Below are positions 17,748 to 26,903 of a stretch of 64,000 bases of DNA, piece after piece; position 1 is the stretch's first letter, and every line of letters begins with the position of its first letter. The stretch is taken from positions 1-64,000 of the forward strand of contig NZ_JBLOOT010000003.1 in assembly GCF_049800675.1 (NCBI RefSeq), in the 5' to 3' direction. The notes beneath the pieces are model-generated. The model was not told where the DNA came from. It saw only the letters and a program-made list of their open reading frames with translations, and did not search any database. The position numbers were made by a program, and so were the translations under genes. Source of the DNA: Cauispirillum nitrogeniifigens. GTDB taxonomy: Bacteria; Pseudomonadota; Alphaproteobacteria; Rhodospirillales; Rhodospirillaceae.

Positions 17748-20700
17748 CGGAAGAAACGCGGGCTCTGCCCGCACCCTACGCCGACCTCGACGTCACCACC
17801 AACTACAGCTTCCTGCACGGCGCCTCGCACCCCGACGAACTGGTCTTGACGGCCGCCGCGCTGGGGCACTCGGCCATTGCCGTGACCGACCGCAACACCC
17901 TGGCCGGCGTGGTCCGCGCCCATGCGGCGGCGCGCAGGGCCGGGCTGCGGCTGGTTGTGGGCTGCCGGCTGGAGTTGCTGGACGCTCCCAGCCTGCTGGT
18001 CTATCCCACCGACCGCGCCGCCTATGGCCGGCTGTGCCGGCTGCTGACCCTGGGCCGGCGTCGCGCTCCCAAGGGCGAGTGCCACCTGGAGCGCGCCGAC
18101 CTGGCCGCCCATGCCGAAGGGCTGGTCGCCATCGCCCTGCCGCCGGAGGAGGGCGACATCCGCGCCGATCTGCCGGCCTTGCGGGAGATGTTCGGCGGCC
18201 GCCTGCATCTCGCCGCCCGCTGCCGCCTGGACGGCCGCGATGCCCGCCGCCTCGCCGCCCTGGCGGAGGTGGCCGAGGCCTGCGGCACGCCGCTGGTGGC
18301 GACCAATGGCGTGCTGATGCACACGCCGGCCCGCCGGCCGTTGCTCGACGTGCTGACCTGCATCCGCGAGAAGCTGACCATCGACACCGCCGGCTGGCGC
18401 CTGTCCGCCAATGCCGAAGCGCACCTCAAGTCCCCCGCCGCCATGGCCCGCCTGTTCCGCGACCACCCCGAAGCCCTGTCCCGCATCGGCGGAATTGTCG
18501 CCGCCTGCGCCTTCTCCCTGGACGAGTTGCGCTATGAATACCCCGACGAGCCGGTGCCCGCCGGCTCCACCCCGCAGGAGGAACTGGAGCGCCTGACCTG
18601 GGACGGCGCGCGGGCCTTCTGGCCGGGCGGCATTCCCGAGACGGTGGAGCGCCAGATCCGCCACGAATTCGCGGTCATCGGGCAGTTGGGCTATGCGCCC
18701 TATTTCCTGACCGTGCACGACATCGTGCGCTTCGCCCGATCAAAGGACATCCTGTGCCAGGGGCGCGGCTCGGCCGCCAACTCGGCGGTGTGCTTCTGCC
18801 TGGGCATCACCTCGGTGAACCCCTGCGAGCAGGACCTGCTGTTCGAGCGTTTCATCTCCGCCGCCCGCAACGAGCCCCCCGACATCGACGTGGACTTCGA
18901 GCACGAGCGGCGCGAGGAGGTCATCCAGTACATCTACGCCCGCTACGGCCGCCATCGCGCCGGGCTGGCCGCCACCGTCATCACCTACCGCACGCGGTCG
19001 GCGCTGCGCGACGTCGGCAAGGCCATGGGCCTGTCGGAAGACGTCATCACCGCCCTGACCGCCACCGTCTGGGGCTCCTCCTCCGAACCCCTGGGCGACG
19101 GGCGGGTGCGCGAGGCGGGCCTGGATCCCGCCGATCCCCGCCTGCGCCTGACCCTGGATCTGGTGGCGGAACTGAAGGGCTTCCCCCGCCACCTCAGCCA
19201 GCACGTCGGCGGCTTCGTGCTGACGCGCGGGCCGCTGGACGAGGTGGTGCCCATCGAGAACGCCGCCATGGCCGACCGCACCGTCATCCAGTGGGACAAG
19301 GACGACCTCGACGCCCTGGGCATCCTCAAGATCGACGTCCTGGCGCTGGGCATGCTGACCTGCATCCGCAAGGCCTTCGCCCTGATCGCTCGCCACGGCG
19401 GCCCGCGCCTGACGCTGGCCACCGTCCCGCAGGAGGACAAGGCCACCTACGACATGCTGTGCGAGGCCGACAGCATCGGCGTGTTCCAGGTCGAAAGCCG
19501 CGCCCAGATGACCATGCTGCCGCGCCTGCGGCCGCGCACCTTCTACGATCTGGTGATCGAGGTCGCCATCGTCCGCCCCGGCCCCATCCAGGGCGACATG
19601 GTCCACCCCTACCTGCGCCGCCGCCAGGGCAAGGAAGCCGTCTCCTACCCCTCCGACGCCCTGCGCGGCGTGCTGGGCAAGACCCTGGGCGTGCCCCTGT
19701 TCCAGGAGCAGGCCATGAAGATCGCCATCGTCGCCGCCGGCTTCACCCCGGCCGAGGCCGACGACCTGCGCCGGGCCATGGCGACCTTCAAGCGCGGCGG
19801 CGCCGTCCATGCCTTCCGCGACAAGTTCCTGAGCGGCATGCGGCGCAACGGCTATGGCGTGCAGTTCGCCGAAAGCTGTTTCCGGCAACTGGAGGGCTTC
19901 GGCTCCTACGGCTTCCCGGAAAGCCATGCCGCCGCGTTTGCCCAGCTGGCCTATGTCTCGGCGTGGCTGAAGCGGCACCACCCGGCGGCCTTCGCCTGCG
20001 CCCTGCTGAACGCCCAGCCCATGGGGTTCTACGCCCCGGCGCAGATCGTCCAGGATGCCCAGCGGCACGGCGTGCCGGTGCGCCCGGTGGACATCAACGC
20101 CAGCGACTGGGACAACACCCTGGAGGCCCAGGTCTGGCCCGGCGGGCGGAGGAGCCTGGCCCTGCGCCTGGGTTTCCGGCAGATCAGCGGGCTGTCGGGC
20201 ACCGGGGCCGGGGCCGCCGTGCAGGCCCTGCTGGCCGCCCGCGCCCTCCCCTACCGCGATCCCGCCGACGTCTGGAGCCGCGCCGGCGTGCCGGTGTCGG
20301 TGCTGGAGAAACTGGCCGGGGCGGACGTGTTCGCCTCGCTGGGCCTGTCGCGGCGCGATGCCCTGTGGGCGGTCAAGCGCCTGGGCGCCGCGCCCCTGCC
20401 CCTGTTCGCCGCCGCCGAGGCCCGCGAGGATGAGGGAGAGCCGGCCACCCGCCTGCCCGACCTGCTGCCCGGCGAGCAGGTGGTGGAGGACTACTCCACC
20501 CTGCGCCTGACCCTGCGCCAGCACCCCATGGCCCTGCTCCGCCCGACCCTCGCCCGCGAGCGCCTGACCCCCGCAGCGCGCCTGGCCGAACTGCGCGACG
20601 GCGCCCGCGTCACCGTGGGCGGCCTGGCCATCTGCCGCCAGCGCCCCGGCACCGCCAGCGGCGTCATCTTCATCACCCTGGAGGACGAGACCGGCACCGC

Positions 20701-20929
20701 CAATCTGGTGATCTGGCCCAAGGTGTTCGAGGCCCAGCGCCGCGAAGTCCTGCGCGGCCGCCTGCTGGCCGCCGAGGGCCGGGTGCAGAAGGAGGGCCTG
20801 GTCCTCCACGTGGTCGCCGACCGCCTGCGCGACCTGACCGACGCCCTGCGCCGCCTGACCCCGGACGCCCAGTTCCTGTACCCCGTCTCCACCCACGCCG
20901 ACCGCATCAAGCACAACCCAGCCGCCTGA
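17744..20929 (+). CDS. dnaE2: Error-prone DNA polymerase DnaE2 (ImuC)
   Basis: This 1061-residue C-family polymerase is the catalytic part of the SOS mutasome. It has an N-terminal PHP domain (TTNYSFLHGASHPDELV), the palm with GRGSAANSAV near residue 342 and the PDIDVDFEHERREEV motif with the catalytic Asp pair at 380/382, and a C-terminal OB fold (GTANLVIWPKVFEAQRREVL). It is shorter than replicative DnaE and lacks the tau-binding C-terminus, as expected. ATG at 17744 overlaps the imuB stop. Induction should follow from the LexA box upstream of imuA. Confidence 0.95.
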   Translation: MTEETRALPAPYADLDVTTNYSFLHGASHPDELVLTAAALGHSAIAVTDRNTLAGVVRAHAAARRAGLRLVVGCRLELLDAPSLLVYPTDRAAYGRLCRLLTLGRRRAPKGECHLERADLAAHAEGLVAIALPPEEGDIRADLPALREMFGGRLHLAARCRLDGRDARRLAALAEVAEACGTPLVATNGVLMHTPARRPLLDVLTCIREKLTIDTAGWRLSANAEAHLKSPAAMARLFRDHPEALSRIGGIVAACAFSLDELRYEYPDEPVPAGSTPQEELERLTWDGARAFWPGGIPETVERQIRHEFAVIGQLGYAPYFLTVHDIVRFARSKDILCQGRGSAANSAVCFCLGITSVNPCEQDLLFERFISAARNEPPDIDVDFEHERREEVIQYIYARYGRHRAGLAATVITYRTRSALRDVGKAMGLSEDVITALTATVWGSSSEPLGDGRVREAGLDPADPRLRLTLDLVAELKGFPRHLSQHVGGFVLTRGPLDEVVPIENAAMADRTVIQWDKDDLDALGILKIDVLALGMLTCIRKAFALIARHGGPRLTLATVPQEDKATYDMLCEADSIGVFQVESRAQMTMLPRLRPRTFYDLVIEVAIVRPGPIQGDMVHPYLRRRQGKEAVSYPSDALRGVLGKTLGVPLFQEQAMKIAIVAAGFTPAEADDLRRAMATFKRGGAVHAFRDKFLSGMRRNGYGVQFAESCFRQLEGFGSYGFPESHAAAFAQLAYVSAWLKRHHPAAFACALLNAQPMGFYAPAQIVQDAQRHGVPVRPVDINASDWDNTLEAQVWPGGRRSLALRLGFRQISGLSGTGAGAAVQALLAARALPYRDPADVWSRAGVPVSVLEKLAGADVFASLGLSRRDALWAVKRLGAAPLPLFAAAEAREDEGEPATRLPDLLPGEQVVEDYSTLRLTLRQHPMALLRPTLARERLTPAARLAELRDGARVTVGGLAICRQRPGTASGVIFITLEDETGTANLVIWPKVFEAQRREVLRGRLLAAEGRVQKEGLVLHVVADRLRDLTDALRRLTPDAQFLYPVSTHADRIKHNPAA

Positions 20930-21010
20930 GCAGAAGGCGACGACCTCGTTTCCCAGTCTTGAGTCAAATTCCGCCCGCCAGGGGCGTCCTTATTCAGGCT
21001 CGAATGCCAA

Positions 21011-21052
21011 GGGCCGGCGCGGGGCGCTTCTTGCCGTCAAGACGTCCGGCCC
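21011..21052. terminator. Weak hairpin between convergent genes
   Basis: GGGCCGG (21011-21017) can pair with CCGGCCC (21046-21052) in the gap between dnaE2 and the oppositely oriented neuA/legF. There is no T-run on either strand, so a terminator role is only suggested by position. Confidence 0.3.
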
Positions 21053-21090
21053 CGCCCGGAGGCGACGGCCTCCCGGCCAGGCTGAAGTCT

Positions 21091-21792
21091 TCAGGCGCCG
21101 CCGGAGCGGTGGATATTTTCGGCCATCAGGAAATCCAGGGCCGAGTCGATGTCCACCGAACGCTCGGCCGGCATGACATAGCCCAGGGCACCATCGTAGA
21201 AGCCGCCGCCCCCGGCCAAATGCGCCCATGCCGCCACGTAGACCGCCCCGTTGGGCAGGTAGGCGGCCGGCAGGTCCTGGCGCCGCGTCGCCTGCTCCGG
21301 TGGCTCGAATAGACGCGACAGCGCACCCTGCTCGTCCAGACCGTACATCCAATAGGGCGACTTCGGCGCCGGCGTCACCGAGACCACGGCCGGCGCTCCT
21401 CGCGACCGGCACAGCTCAATGCAGCCGTCGATGTCGGCCCCCGTGCGCAACGGCGAAGTCGGCTGCAGCAGGACGAAATAGTCCCACGGCCCCTGCGTCT
21501 CCGCCCACTGCATGGCGTGGTGCACGACATCCATCGCCGTCGCCTCGTCGGAGGCCAGCGCGACGGGACGGACGAAAGGCGCCTCCGCCCCGGCCGCCAC
21601 GGCGGCCTCCAGGATCTCCTGATCGTCGGTTGAGACGATGGTGCGCGTCACGCCCGCGCTGTCCAGCGCCGCCTGCACGCTCCAGGCAATAAGCGGACGG
21701 CCGGCGAACGGCAGGACGTTCTTGCGCGGCAGTCCCTTCGACCCGCCGCGAGCCGGAATGACCGCCAGACAGCGGGGCTTGCCGGCGGCCAC
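21091..21792 (-). CDS. legF: CMP-nonulosonate cytidylyltransferase (legionaminate type)
   Basis: This 233-residue enzyme activates a nonulosonic acid with CTP to give the CMP-sugar used by glycosyltransferases. The CTP-binding loop IPARGGSKGLPRKN (residues 12-25) and LLQPTSPLR are characteristic of the NeuA/PseF/LegF family. The gene starts with GTG one base after the ptmE stop and is the last gene of the eight-gene operon. Operon content (legB, legC, PtmE-like) points to legionaminic rather than sialic or pseudaminic acid, so legF is preferred over neuA. Its length is normal for the single-domain form. Confidence 0.85.
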   Translation of the reverse strand: MAAGKPRCLAVIPARGGSKGLPRKNVLPFAGRPLIAWSVQAALDSAGVTRTIVSTDDQEILEAAVAAGAEAPFVRPVALASDEATAMDVVHHAMQWAETQGPWDYFVLLQPTSPLRTGADIDGCIELCRSRGAPAVVSVTPAPKSPYWMYGLDEQGALSRLFEPPEQATRRQDLPAAYLPNGAVYVAAWAHLAGGGGFYDGALGYVMPAERSVDIDSALDFLMAENIHRSGGA

Positions 21793-21793
21793 C

Positions 21794-22858
21794 TTACACC
21801 GTCCCCTGCGCGAACAGAGTCTTGTAGTCCGTCTGCGCCCGCTCGTAGTCGTCCAGGCGGCCGATGTCGAGCCAGTATTCGTGGATGGGGAAGGAGGTAA
21901 CGCGGCGCTTTTCCGTCATCAGGCGGTTGAGCAGGTCCGGCATGTCTAGCCAGCCCGGACGCACATAGTCCAGCACCACCGGATCGAGGCAGTAGATGCC
22001 GGCGTTGACGAAGAAGCGGAAAACAGGCTTTTCCTGCAGCGACACAGTGTCGACGCCCTCGACCTCGACGGTTCCGTAGGGCACCTGCATGTCATATTCG
22101 CGCACGCACATGGTCGCCGAGGCGCCATGCTCGGTGTGGAACGACAGCAGGCTGCGGAAGTCGATCTGAGTGAGGACATCGCCGTTCATCACCACGAACG
22201 GGTGGCTCGGCCGCTCGCGCAGCAGGCTCAGGGCGCCTGCAGTGCCGCTGCGCTCCGTCTCGCGCAGGTACTCAATCTCCACGCCCCAGCGCTCGCCCGT
22301 GCCGAAGTAGTCGGTGATGACGTCACCCATGTAGTTGAGGGAGACGCAGAACCGCCGCAGCCCCTGGGCCGCGCAGTTGCGGATGATGGTTTCCAGGATG
22401 GGCTGCCCGCCCACCGACAGCATGGGCTTGGGACAGGTGGCGGTCAGCGGGGCCAGCCGCGTCCCCAGGCCCCCGGCCATCAGCAGCACCATGTTGGGCC
22501 GCACGATCACCTCGTCATCGTGTTCGTCGAGGATGTCGTACAGCCCCATCAGGATGCCGTCGGCATCCACACGCGGCAGATAGCGGATGAGCTTCTCCCG
22601 CAGCACCGGCGCCAAACGTTCCCGGTCCTCGGCAACGCGGGCGACGATGGGGGCGGTGTTCATGGCCTCGCGCACCGGCAGGGTCAGGGGCGGCGATCGC
22701 AGCAGGGCGCGGCGGATGTCGCCATCCGTCAGCGTCCCCTGAAGATGCTTCCGCTCGTCGGTGACGAACAGGATCTTGTAGCGGACGTCGTTGAGTTGCC
22801 GCATGGCCTCTATCAGGGGGGTGTCCGCTGACAGGATGTTGGCGTCGGCTGCCTTCAT
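21794..22858 (-). CDS. ptmE: CBS-domain nucleotidyltransferase, PtmE-like (GlcN-1-P guanylyltransferase)
   Basis: This 354-residue protein has an N-terminal CBS pair (about 1-118; EAMRQLNDVRYKILFVTDER, GTLTDGDIRRALL) and a C-terminal sugar-phosphate nucleotidyltransferase domain with LMAGGLGTRL (126-135) and KPMLSVGGQPILE. In Campylobacter jejuni, PtmE of the same architecture makes GDP-GlcN(Ac) and commits it to legionaminic acid, keeping it apart from UDP-GlcNAc metabolism. Context supports that role here. ATG at 22858 has GAGG five bases upstream. The separate PtmA/PtmF functions are not obvious in this operon. Confidence 0.8.
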   Translation of the reverse strand: MKAADANILSADTPLIEAMRQLNDVRYKILFVTDERKHLQGTLTDGDIRRALLRSPPLTLPVREAMNTAPIVARVAEDRERLAPVLREKLIRYLPRVDADGILMGLYDILDEHDDEVIVRPNMVLLMAGGLGTRLAPLTATCPKPMLSVGGQPILETIIRNCAAQGLRRFCVSLNYMGDVITDYFGTGERWGVEIEYLRETERSGTAGALSLLRERPSHPFVVMNGDVLTQIDFRSLLSFHTEHGASATMCVREYDMQVPYGTVEVEGVDTVSLQEKPVFRFFVNAGIYCLDPVVLDYVRPGWLDMPDLLNRLMTEKRRVTSFPIHEYWLDIGRLDDYERAQTDYKTLFAQGTV

Positions 22859-22915
22859 GGTGGCCTCGATCTTTCGAACGGGTATGATCGTCTAAGGGGC
22901 GACAGGGCGAGCGGG

Positions 22916-23929
22916 TCAGGGAATCGGGTAGACCTCGGCCTCGGCGTCCTCCGACAGCGGGAAGCGGACCCGGGTGCCGGTTGCCGCCGCATGGCGGGCG
23001 GCGGCGAACACCTGCACCGACTCAAGGCCCAGCGCGCCCCCGACGACGGGTGTGTCGGCGCTGGCGGCATCCTTCAGCACCGCCGCCCACAGGTCGGGCA
23101 TGGCGACGTCCTGCCAGGGCAGCACGGCGTCATTGCGCTCCAGCGGCAGGCCGTACTGCGAGAACGGCTTCTGGCGGTCTTCGGGCTTCCGGGCCAGGAT
23201 CTCCCACGGGCCGAACTCGGCATCCACGGCCACCCGGCCCAGTTCGAAGAAGAACTGCATCCCGCCGATGAAGGCCAGGTCGTCACCGATGTCGAGGAAG
23301 GCCCGGCGGCCGCCGGGATAGGTCAGGAACACCGTCCCGCCGGGATCGCAGAACCGCTCGCCCCGCACGTTGGCGCCCAGGGGCTCGGTCAGGGTTGCGG
23401 TGACACTTTCGGGCATGGCATCGAACAGCCAGTTGAACAGGTCGAAGAAGTGAACGCCCAGGCAGCCCATCGAGCCGCCGCCCAGCGTCGCCCGCACCGA
23501 CCGGAGGCGCCCCAGTTCCGGGCCGCCGTCCAGACCGCGCAGGGCGATGAAGTTGGGGTTGAAGCGGCGCGGATGGTTGACCACCACGCGCGCCCCGACC
23601 GCCGCCGCCGCCGCCAGCCCCTGGCGCGCCTCGGCAACGCTGGTGGCGAAGGGCTTTTCGACGACAATGCGGCGAACGCCGCGCTTCAGGCTTTCCAGCA
23701 GCAGCGGAACATGGGACGGCGCCGTCGTGGCAATCACCACGATATCGGTCGGTACGGCCCAGAACGCTTCGGCATCGGCCGTCACCACGGCAGCCAGATC
23801 AGGCCGCTGCTGGAGGCCCCACGGCTGTTCAGCCGAGTCCAGGACCGCGACAACCTGCTGGCCCGCCGCTTCAGCGGCAGCCGCCAGCCGGACGCCCATG
23901 CGCCCCAACCCGATGATGCTGACCTTCAT
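22916..23929 (-). CDS. Gfo/Idh/MocA-family oxidoreductase of the legionaminate operon
   Basis: This 337-residue NAD(P)-dependent oxidoreductase has an N-terminal Rossmann fold (MKVSIIGLGRMGVRLAAAAE) and the family signature EKPFA with HPRRFNPNF. Its substrate is unknown. Lying between the neuD-type and ptmE genes it may act on a nucleotide-sugar or nonulosonate intermediate, giving a legionaminic acid variant. The start at 23929 is preferred as the typical family opening; an ATG three codons earlier overlaps the neuD stop (ATGA) and is a real alternative. A second member of the same family stands at 29446 on the other strand. Confidence 0.78.
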   Translation of the reverse strand: MKVSIIGLGRMGVRLAAAAEAAGQQVVAVLDSAEQPWGLQQRPDLAAVVTADAEAFWAVPTDIVVIATTAPSHVPLLLESLKRGVRRIVVEKPFATSVAEARQGLAAAAAVGARVVVNHPRRFNPNFIALRGLDGGPELGRLRSVRATLGGGSMGCLGVHFFDLFNWLFDAMPESVTATLTEPLGANVRGERFCDPGGTVFLTYPGGRRAFLDIGDDLAFIGGMQFFFELGRVAVDAEFGPWEILARKPEDRQKPFSQYGLPLERNDAVLPWQDVAMPDLWAAVLKDAASADTPVVGGALGLESVQVFAAARHAAATGTRVRFPLSEDAEAEVYPIP

Positions 23930-23934
23930 CCCGT

Positions 23935-24567
23935 TCATTCCCCTTTGATTCCCCGAGCAGGCACCCCGACAACGGTAACGGCCTCGGGCACCGGGCGGAT
24001 GACACATGCACCCGCGCCGACAATTGCCCTGTCGCCGATGGATATTCCGTTGATGATCGTCGCGCCGGCCCCCACGAATACCCCCCGTCCCAGGGTCACG
24101 CCGCCGGCAAGGAGCGCCCCCGGACCGAGGTGCGCATGCTGCCCTATTCGGCAGTCATGATCAACGCGTGCGCCCGTATTAATGATGGCATGACATCCGA
24201 TACGGCCACCCGGCTGGACGCAGGCCCCCATCATCACCTGCGCGCCACCCTCGATCACAACCGTAGAGGCGATTACGGAAGATGGATGAATTACGGACGT
24301 GAACACATGTCCCTGTTCGGCAAAGCGCCCGATGACCCGCTCCCGCAGGCTGCTGCCGGGCGTCACCCCAATGCCGCAGGCGAGTCGGACGCTGCCGGGG
24401 GCCCTGGCCAGGATTTCTTCGTCGCTGTGGAGCCGCAGTCGGTCCGACAGGGCGGACGGCGCCCTGTCACAGTATCCGGCCACGACCTCGCCGGCGGCCA
24501 GCAGGGCCTCCAGCACCACCGAGGCATGGCCGCCGCCGCCAATGAGGATGATCGGCGGCGCCGTCAC
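23935..24567 (-). CDS. neuD: NeuD-type sugar O/N-acetyltransferase (hexapeptide repeat)
   Basis: This 210-residue protein has the PglD/NeuD architecture: an N-terminal Rossmann-like substrate domain (PIILIGGGGHASVVLEALLA) and a C-terminal left-handed beta-helix of hexapeptide repeats (IGCHAIINTGARVDHDCRIG onward). It transfers acetyl from acetyl-CoA; in legionaminate pathways such an enzyme (LegH) acetylates the C4 amino group of the LegC product, or O-acetylates the finished sugar. Which of the two is not decidable here, though no other acetyltransferase is in the operon. GTG at 24567 overlaps the neuB stop (GTGA). It lies three to five bases before the oxidoreductase gene. Confidence 0.82.
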   Translation of the reverse strand: MTAPPIILIGGGGHASVVLEALLAAGEVVAGYCDRAPSALSDRLRLHSDEEILARAPGSVRLACGIGVTPGSSLRERVIGRFAEQGHVFTSVIHPSSVIASTVVIEGGAQVMMGACVQPGGRIGCHAIINTGARVDHDCRIGQHAHLGPGALLAGGVTLGRGVFVGAGATIINGISIGDRAIVGAGACVIRPVPEAVTVVGVPARGIKGE

Positions 24568-25670
24568 GGCAGGGTCGCAATGAGGTCGCCGGCCCGGTAG
24601 TCGCGGGGGGGCGCGCGGCCGACCAGATCCCAGTACAGATAGGGGCTCAGGCCCGTACCCGGCCGCTTGACCGCCACGTTCCGCGGCGAAAAGGCCATGC
24701 CGCGGGCAATGTCCTCGGCGGCGACCAGGCTCTTGTGGGCGACGTTCCGGGTGTCCATCTCGGAGGCGGCCGGGAACTTGTAGCCGTCGCCCAGCGCCGC
24801 CTCGGCCATGCGGATTTCCCGCACCAGGCCGGCGAACTGGCCGGGATCGAAGGACGCCGCGTGATCGGGGCCGCGCATGCCGCGATCGAGCGTTAGATGC
24901 TTTTCGATGATCCGCGCCCCCAGGGTGACGGCCATCACCGGCACCAGAGTACCCTCGGTATGGTCGGAATAGCCAACGCAGGCCAGCGGGAAGGCATCGC
25001 GCAGGGTCAACATGGCCCGCAGGTTGGCCGTGTCGACGGCCGCCGGATAGTTGCTGGTGCAGTGCAGGAGCGCCACCTTGGATGCCAGGGCGGCGCGGCC
25101 AGCCGGTTCCATGAGGGCAGCGCGGAAGGCGGCGGCGCCGGCCGGCGTCTCCTCGGGCGACAGATAGCCGAAGGCCAGCACCCCCAGCGCCGCTTCCACG
25201 TCCGCCAGAGTGGCCATGCCGCTGGAGGCGATGATCTCGACCCCCGACCGCGCGGCGGCCAACAGCAGGGGGGCATCGCACAGTTCGCCCGATCCCAGCT
25301 TGATGCGCCGCTGCCCCATCTCGGTGACGAGGAAGTCCAGGCTGCCGTGATCGAAGGCCGAGCACAGGAAATCAATGCCGGTGTCGTCGCAGTGGCGGCG
25401 CACGCGCTGAAGGACGTCGGGCGGCAGTTCCAGGGCCTTGAGCATCTGGTACTGACTGGTGCCGGCGCCGGTGGTGACGGCCTGATAGGCGGCCTTGGGA
25501 GCGTCCGCCGTCACCAGGCTTTCAGTCTTGAACGCCTGGAACTTCACGGCGTCGGCGCCGCTGTCCCTGGCCGCATCGACCAGCCGCAGCGCCAAATCCA
25601 GGCTGCCGTTGTGGTTGACGCCGGCCTCGGCGATCACATAGGTGCCCTGTTCCTGGCCAAACATCACCAT
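24564..25670 (-). CDS. neuB: N,N'-diacetyllegionaminate synthase (NeuB family)
   Basis: This 368-residue synthase condenses phosphoenolpyruvate with a six-carbon diacetamido sugar to make the nine-carbon legionaminate. The TIM barrel carries AEAGVNHNG (residues 14-22), KFQAFKTESL, KLGSGEL and GYSDHTEG, and EKHLTLDRGMRGPDHAAS; a C-terminal SAF/antifreeze-like domain (about 300-365) caps the active site. ATG at 25670 follows the neuC stop by three bases; a second ATG two codons in is possible. It would be called LegI in the legionaminate nomenclature. Assignment to legionaminate rather than sialate rests on legB/legC in the same operon. Confidence 0.9.
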   Translation of the reverse strand: MVMFGQEQGTYVIAEAGVNHNGSLDLALRLVDAARDSGADAVKFQAFKTESLVTADAPKAAYQAVTTGAGTSQYQMLKALELPPDVLQRVRRHCDDTGIDFLCSAFDHGSLDFLVTEMGQRRIKLGSGELCDAPLLLAAARSGVEIIASSGMATLADVEAALGVLAFGYLSPEETPAGAAAFRAALMEPAGRAALASKVALLHCTSNYPAAVDTANLRAMLTLRDAFPLACVGYSDHTEGTLVPVMAVTLGARIIEKHLTLDRGMRGPDHAASFDPGQFAGLVREIRMAEAALGDGYKFPAASEMDTRNVAHKSLVAAEDIARGMAFSPRNVAVKRPGTGLSPYLYWDLVGRAPPRDYRAGDLIATLP

Positions 25671-25673
25671 CGG

Positions 25674-26861
25674 TTACTGTCCCACAAAGTGTTTCCGGGC
25701 CGAGAGGCTGTCCCGCGACAGGGACAGCAGCACCTTGACGATGCGCTCGCTGGCATGGCCGTCGCCGTAGGGATTGTCCGGCGCCGGCGGCGGCGCGGCG
25801 AGGGCGGTGGCCAGGGTGCGGGCGACGGCCGCCGCATCGGGGCTTCCCGGACAGTCGTGGACGTTGCCGCCGCGCAGGCGGCCCGCTTGGCGGTCGCCCA
25901 GGTTGACCACGGGCAGGGCGAAGGAGGGCGCCTCGTAGAGGCCGCTCGACGAGTTCCCGACCATGCAGGCGGCGTGCTTCAGGGCGTTGAAGTACAGGCG
26001 GTGCCCCAGGCTGGGATAGAACACGGCATCGACCCGCGCCGCGCAGAACGCCCGCAGGCGGTCGTTGAAGATGCGCCCATGCGCATCCGCGTTGGCGGCG
26101 GTGACGAGCAGGGAATGAGTTGGGACCTCCTGCAGGGCGGCAAGGGTCGCCTCCAGCACCGCCAGCCCGCCGTCGGCGGCGTGGGTTTCCGGGTGCATGG
26201 TGAACAGGATGAAGGGCTTGGCCGGGTCCAGGCCCACCTCGCCGCAGAAGGCGTCGCGGTCCAGAAACTGCATCCGCCGCAGGGCGTCCAGGGCTGGCGT
26301 TCCGACAACGTGCACGCGCTCGGCCGCCTCGCCCATCTGCCGCAGCCGGCGGGCGGACTGCTCGTTGCTGGGGAAGTGGAGGCTGGCCAGCTTAGAGATG
26401 GCGTGGCGCATGGAATCGTCGTTGGCGCCCTCGGTGACGTCGCCGCCGCAGAGGTGAGCGATGGGAATGCCCAGCAGCAGGGCCACCGAGGCCGCCGCCA
26501 GCACCTCGTAGCGATCCCCCAGGACCAGCAGCAGGTCCGGGGCCAGACGGTCCAGCGCCGAGGCCAGCCCGAGCGCCCCCATGCCGAAGGAATACGCCGC
26601 CGACGTGGCGGGGGCGCAGTCCACCAGCATGGGAACCTTCTCCGCGATGACCAGACCGTCGGCCTCGATCTCCCGGATGGTCGAGCCGAACTCCGCCGAC
26701 AGGTGGCTGCCGGTCACGACCAGGGACAGGGCGATCTCCGGCGTGACCGCCATGACGCAGAGCAACTCGCGCAGGATGCCGTACTCGGCGCGCGTCCCGG
26801 TGACCACGCAGACGGACAGACTCTGTTCCGGGACTGTCGTGGACTGCTGGCGTTCTTGCAT
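25674..26861 (-). CDS. neuC: UDP/GDP-sugar 2-epimerase, hydrolysing (NeuC/LegG)
   Basis: This 395-residue GT-B-fold enzyme removes the nucleotide and inverts C2 of the diacetamido sugar, giving the substrate of NeuB. Typical signatures are CVVTGTRAEYGILRELL, GDRYEVLAAASVALLLGIP, HLCGGDVTEGANDDSMRHAI and MVGNSSSGLYEAPSF. The length is typical. The last codons run directly into neuB (three-base gap). In the legionaminate pathway this step corresponds to LegG. No membrane segment is present, so it acts in the cytoplasm. Confidence 0.9.
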   Translation of the reverse strand: MQERQQSTTVPEQSLSVCVVTGTRAEYGILRELLCVMAVTPEIALSLVVTGSHLSAEFGSTIREIEADGLVIAEKVPMLVDCAPATSAAYSFGMGALGLASALDRLAPDLLLVLGDRYEVLAAASVALLLGIPIAHLCGGDVTEGANDDSMRHAISKLASLHFPSNEQSARRLRQMGEAAERVHVVGTPALDALRRMQFLDRDAFCGEVGLDPAKPFILFTMHPETHAADGGLAVLEATLAALQEVPTHSLLVTAANADAHGRIFNDRLRAFCAARVDAVFYPSLGHRLYFNALKHAACMVGNSSSGLYEAPSFALPVVNLGDRQAGRLRGGNVHDCPGSPDAAAVARTLATALAAPPPAPDNPYGDGHASERIVKVLLSLSRDSLSARKHFVGQ

Positions 26862-26903
26862 GACACCTACATCCGAAGGGAATGGCCGCAGGCCGGTCCC
26901 CGG

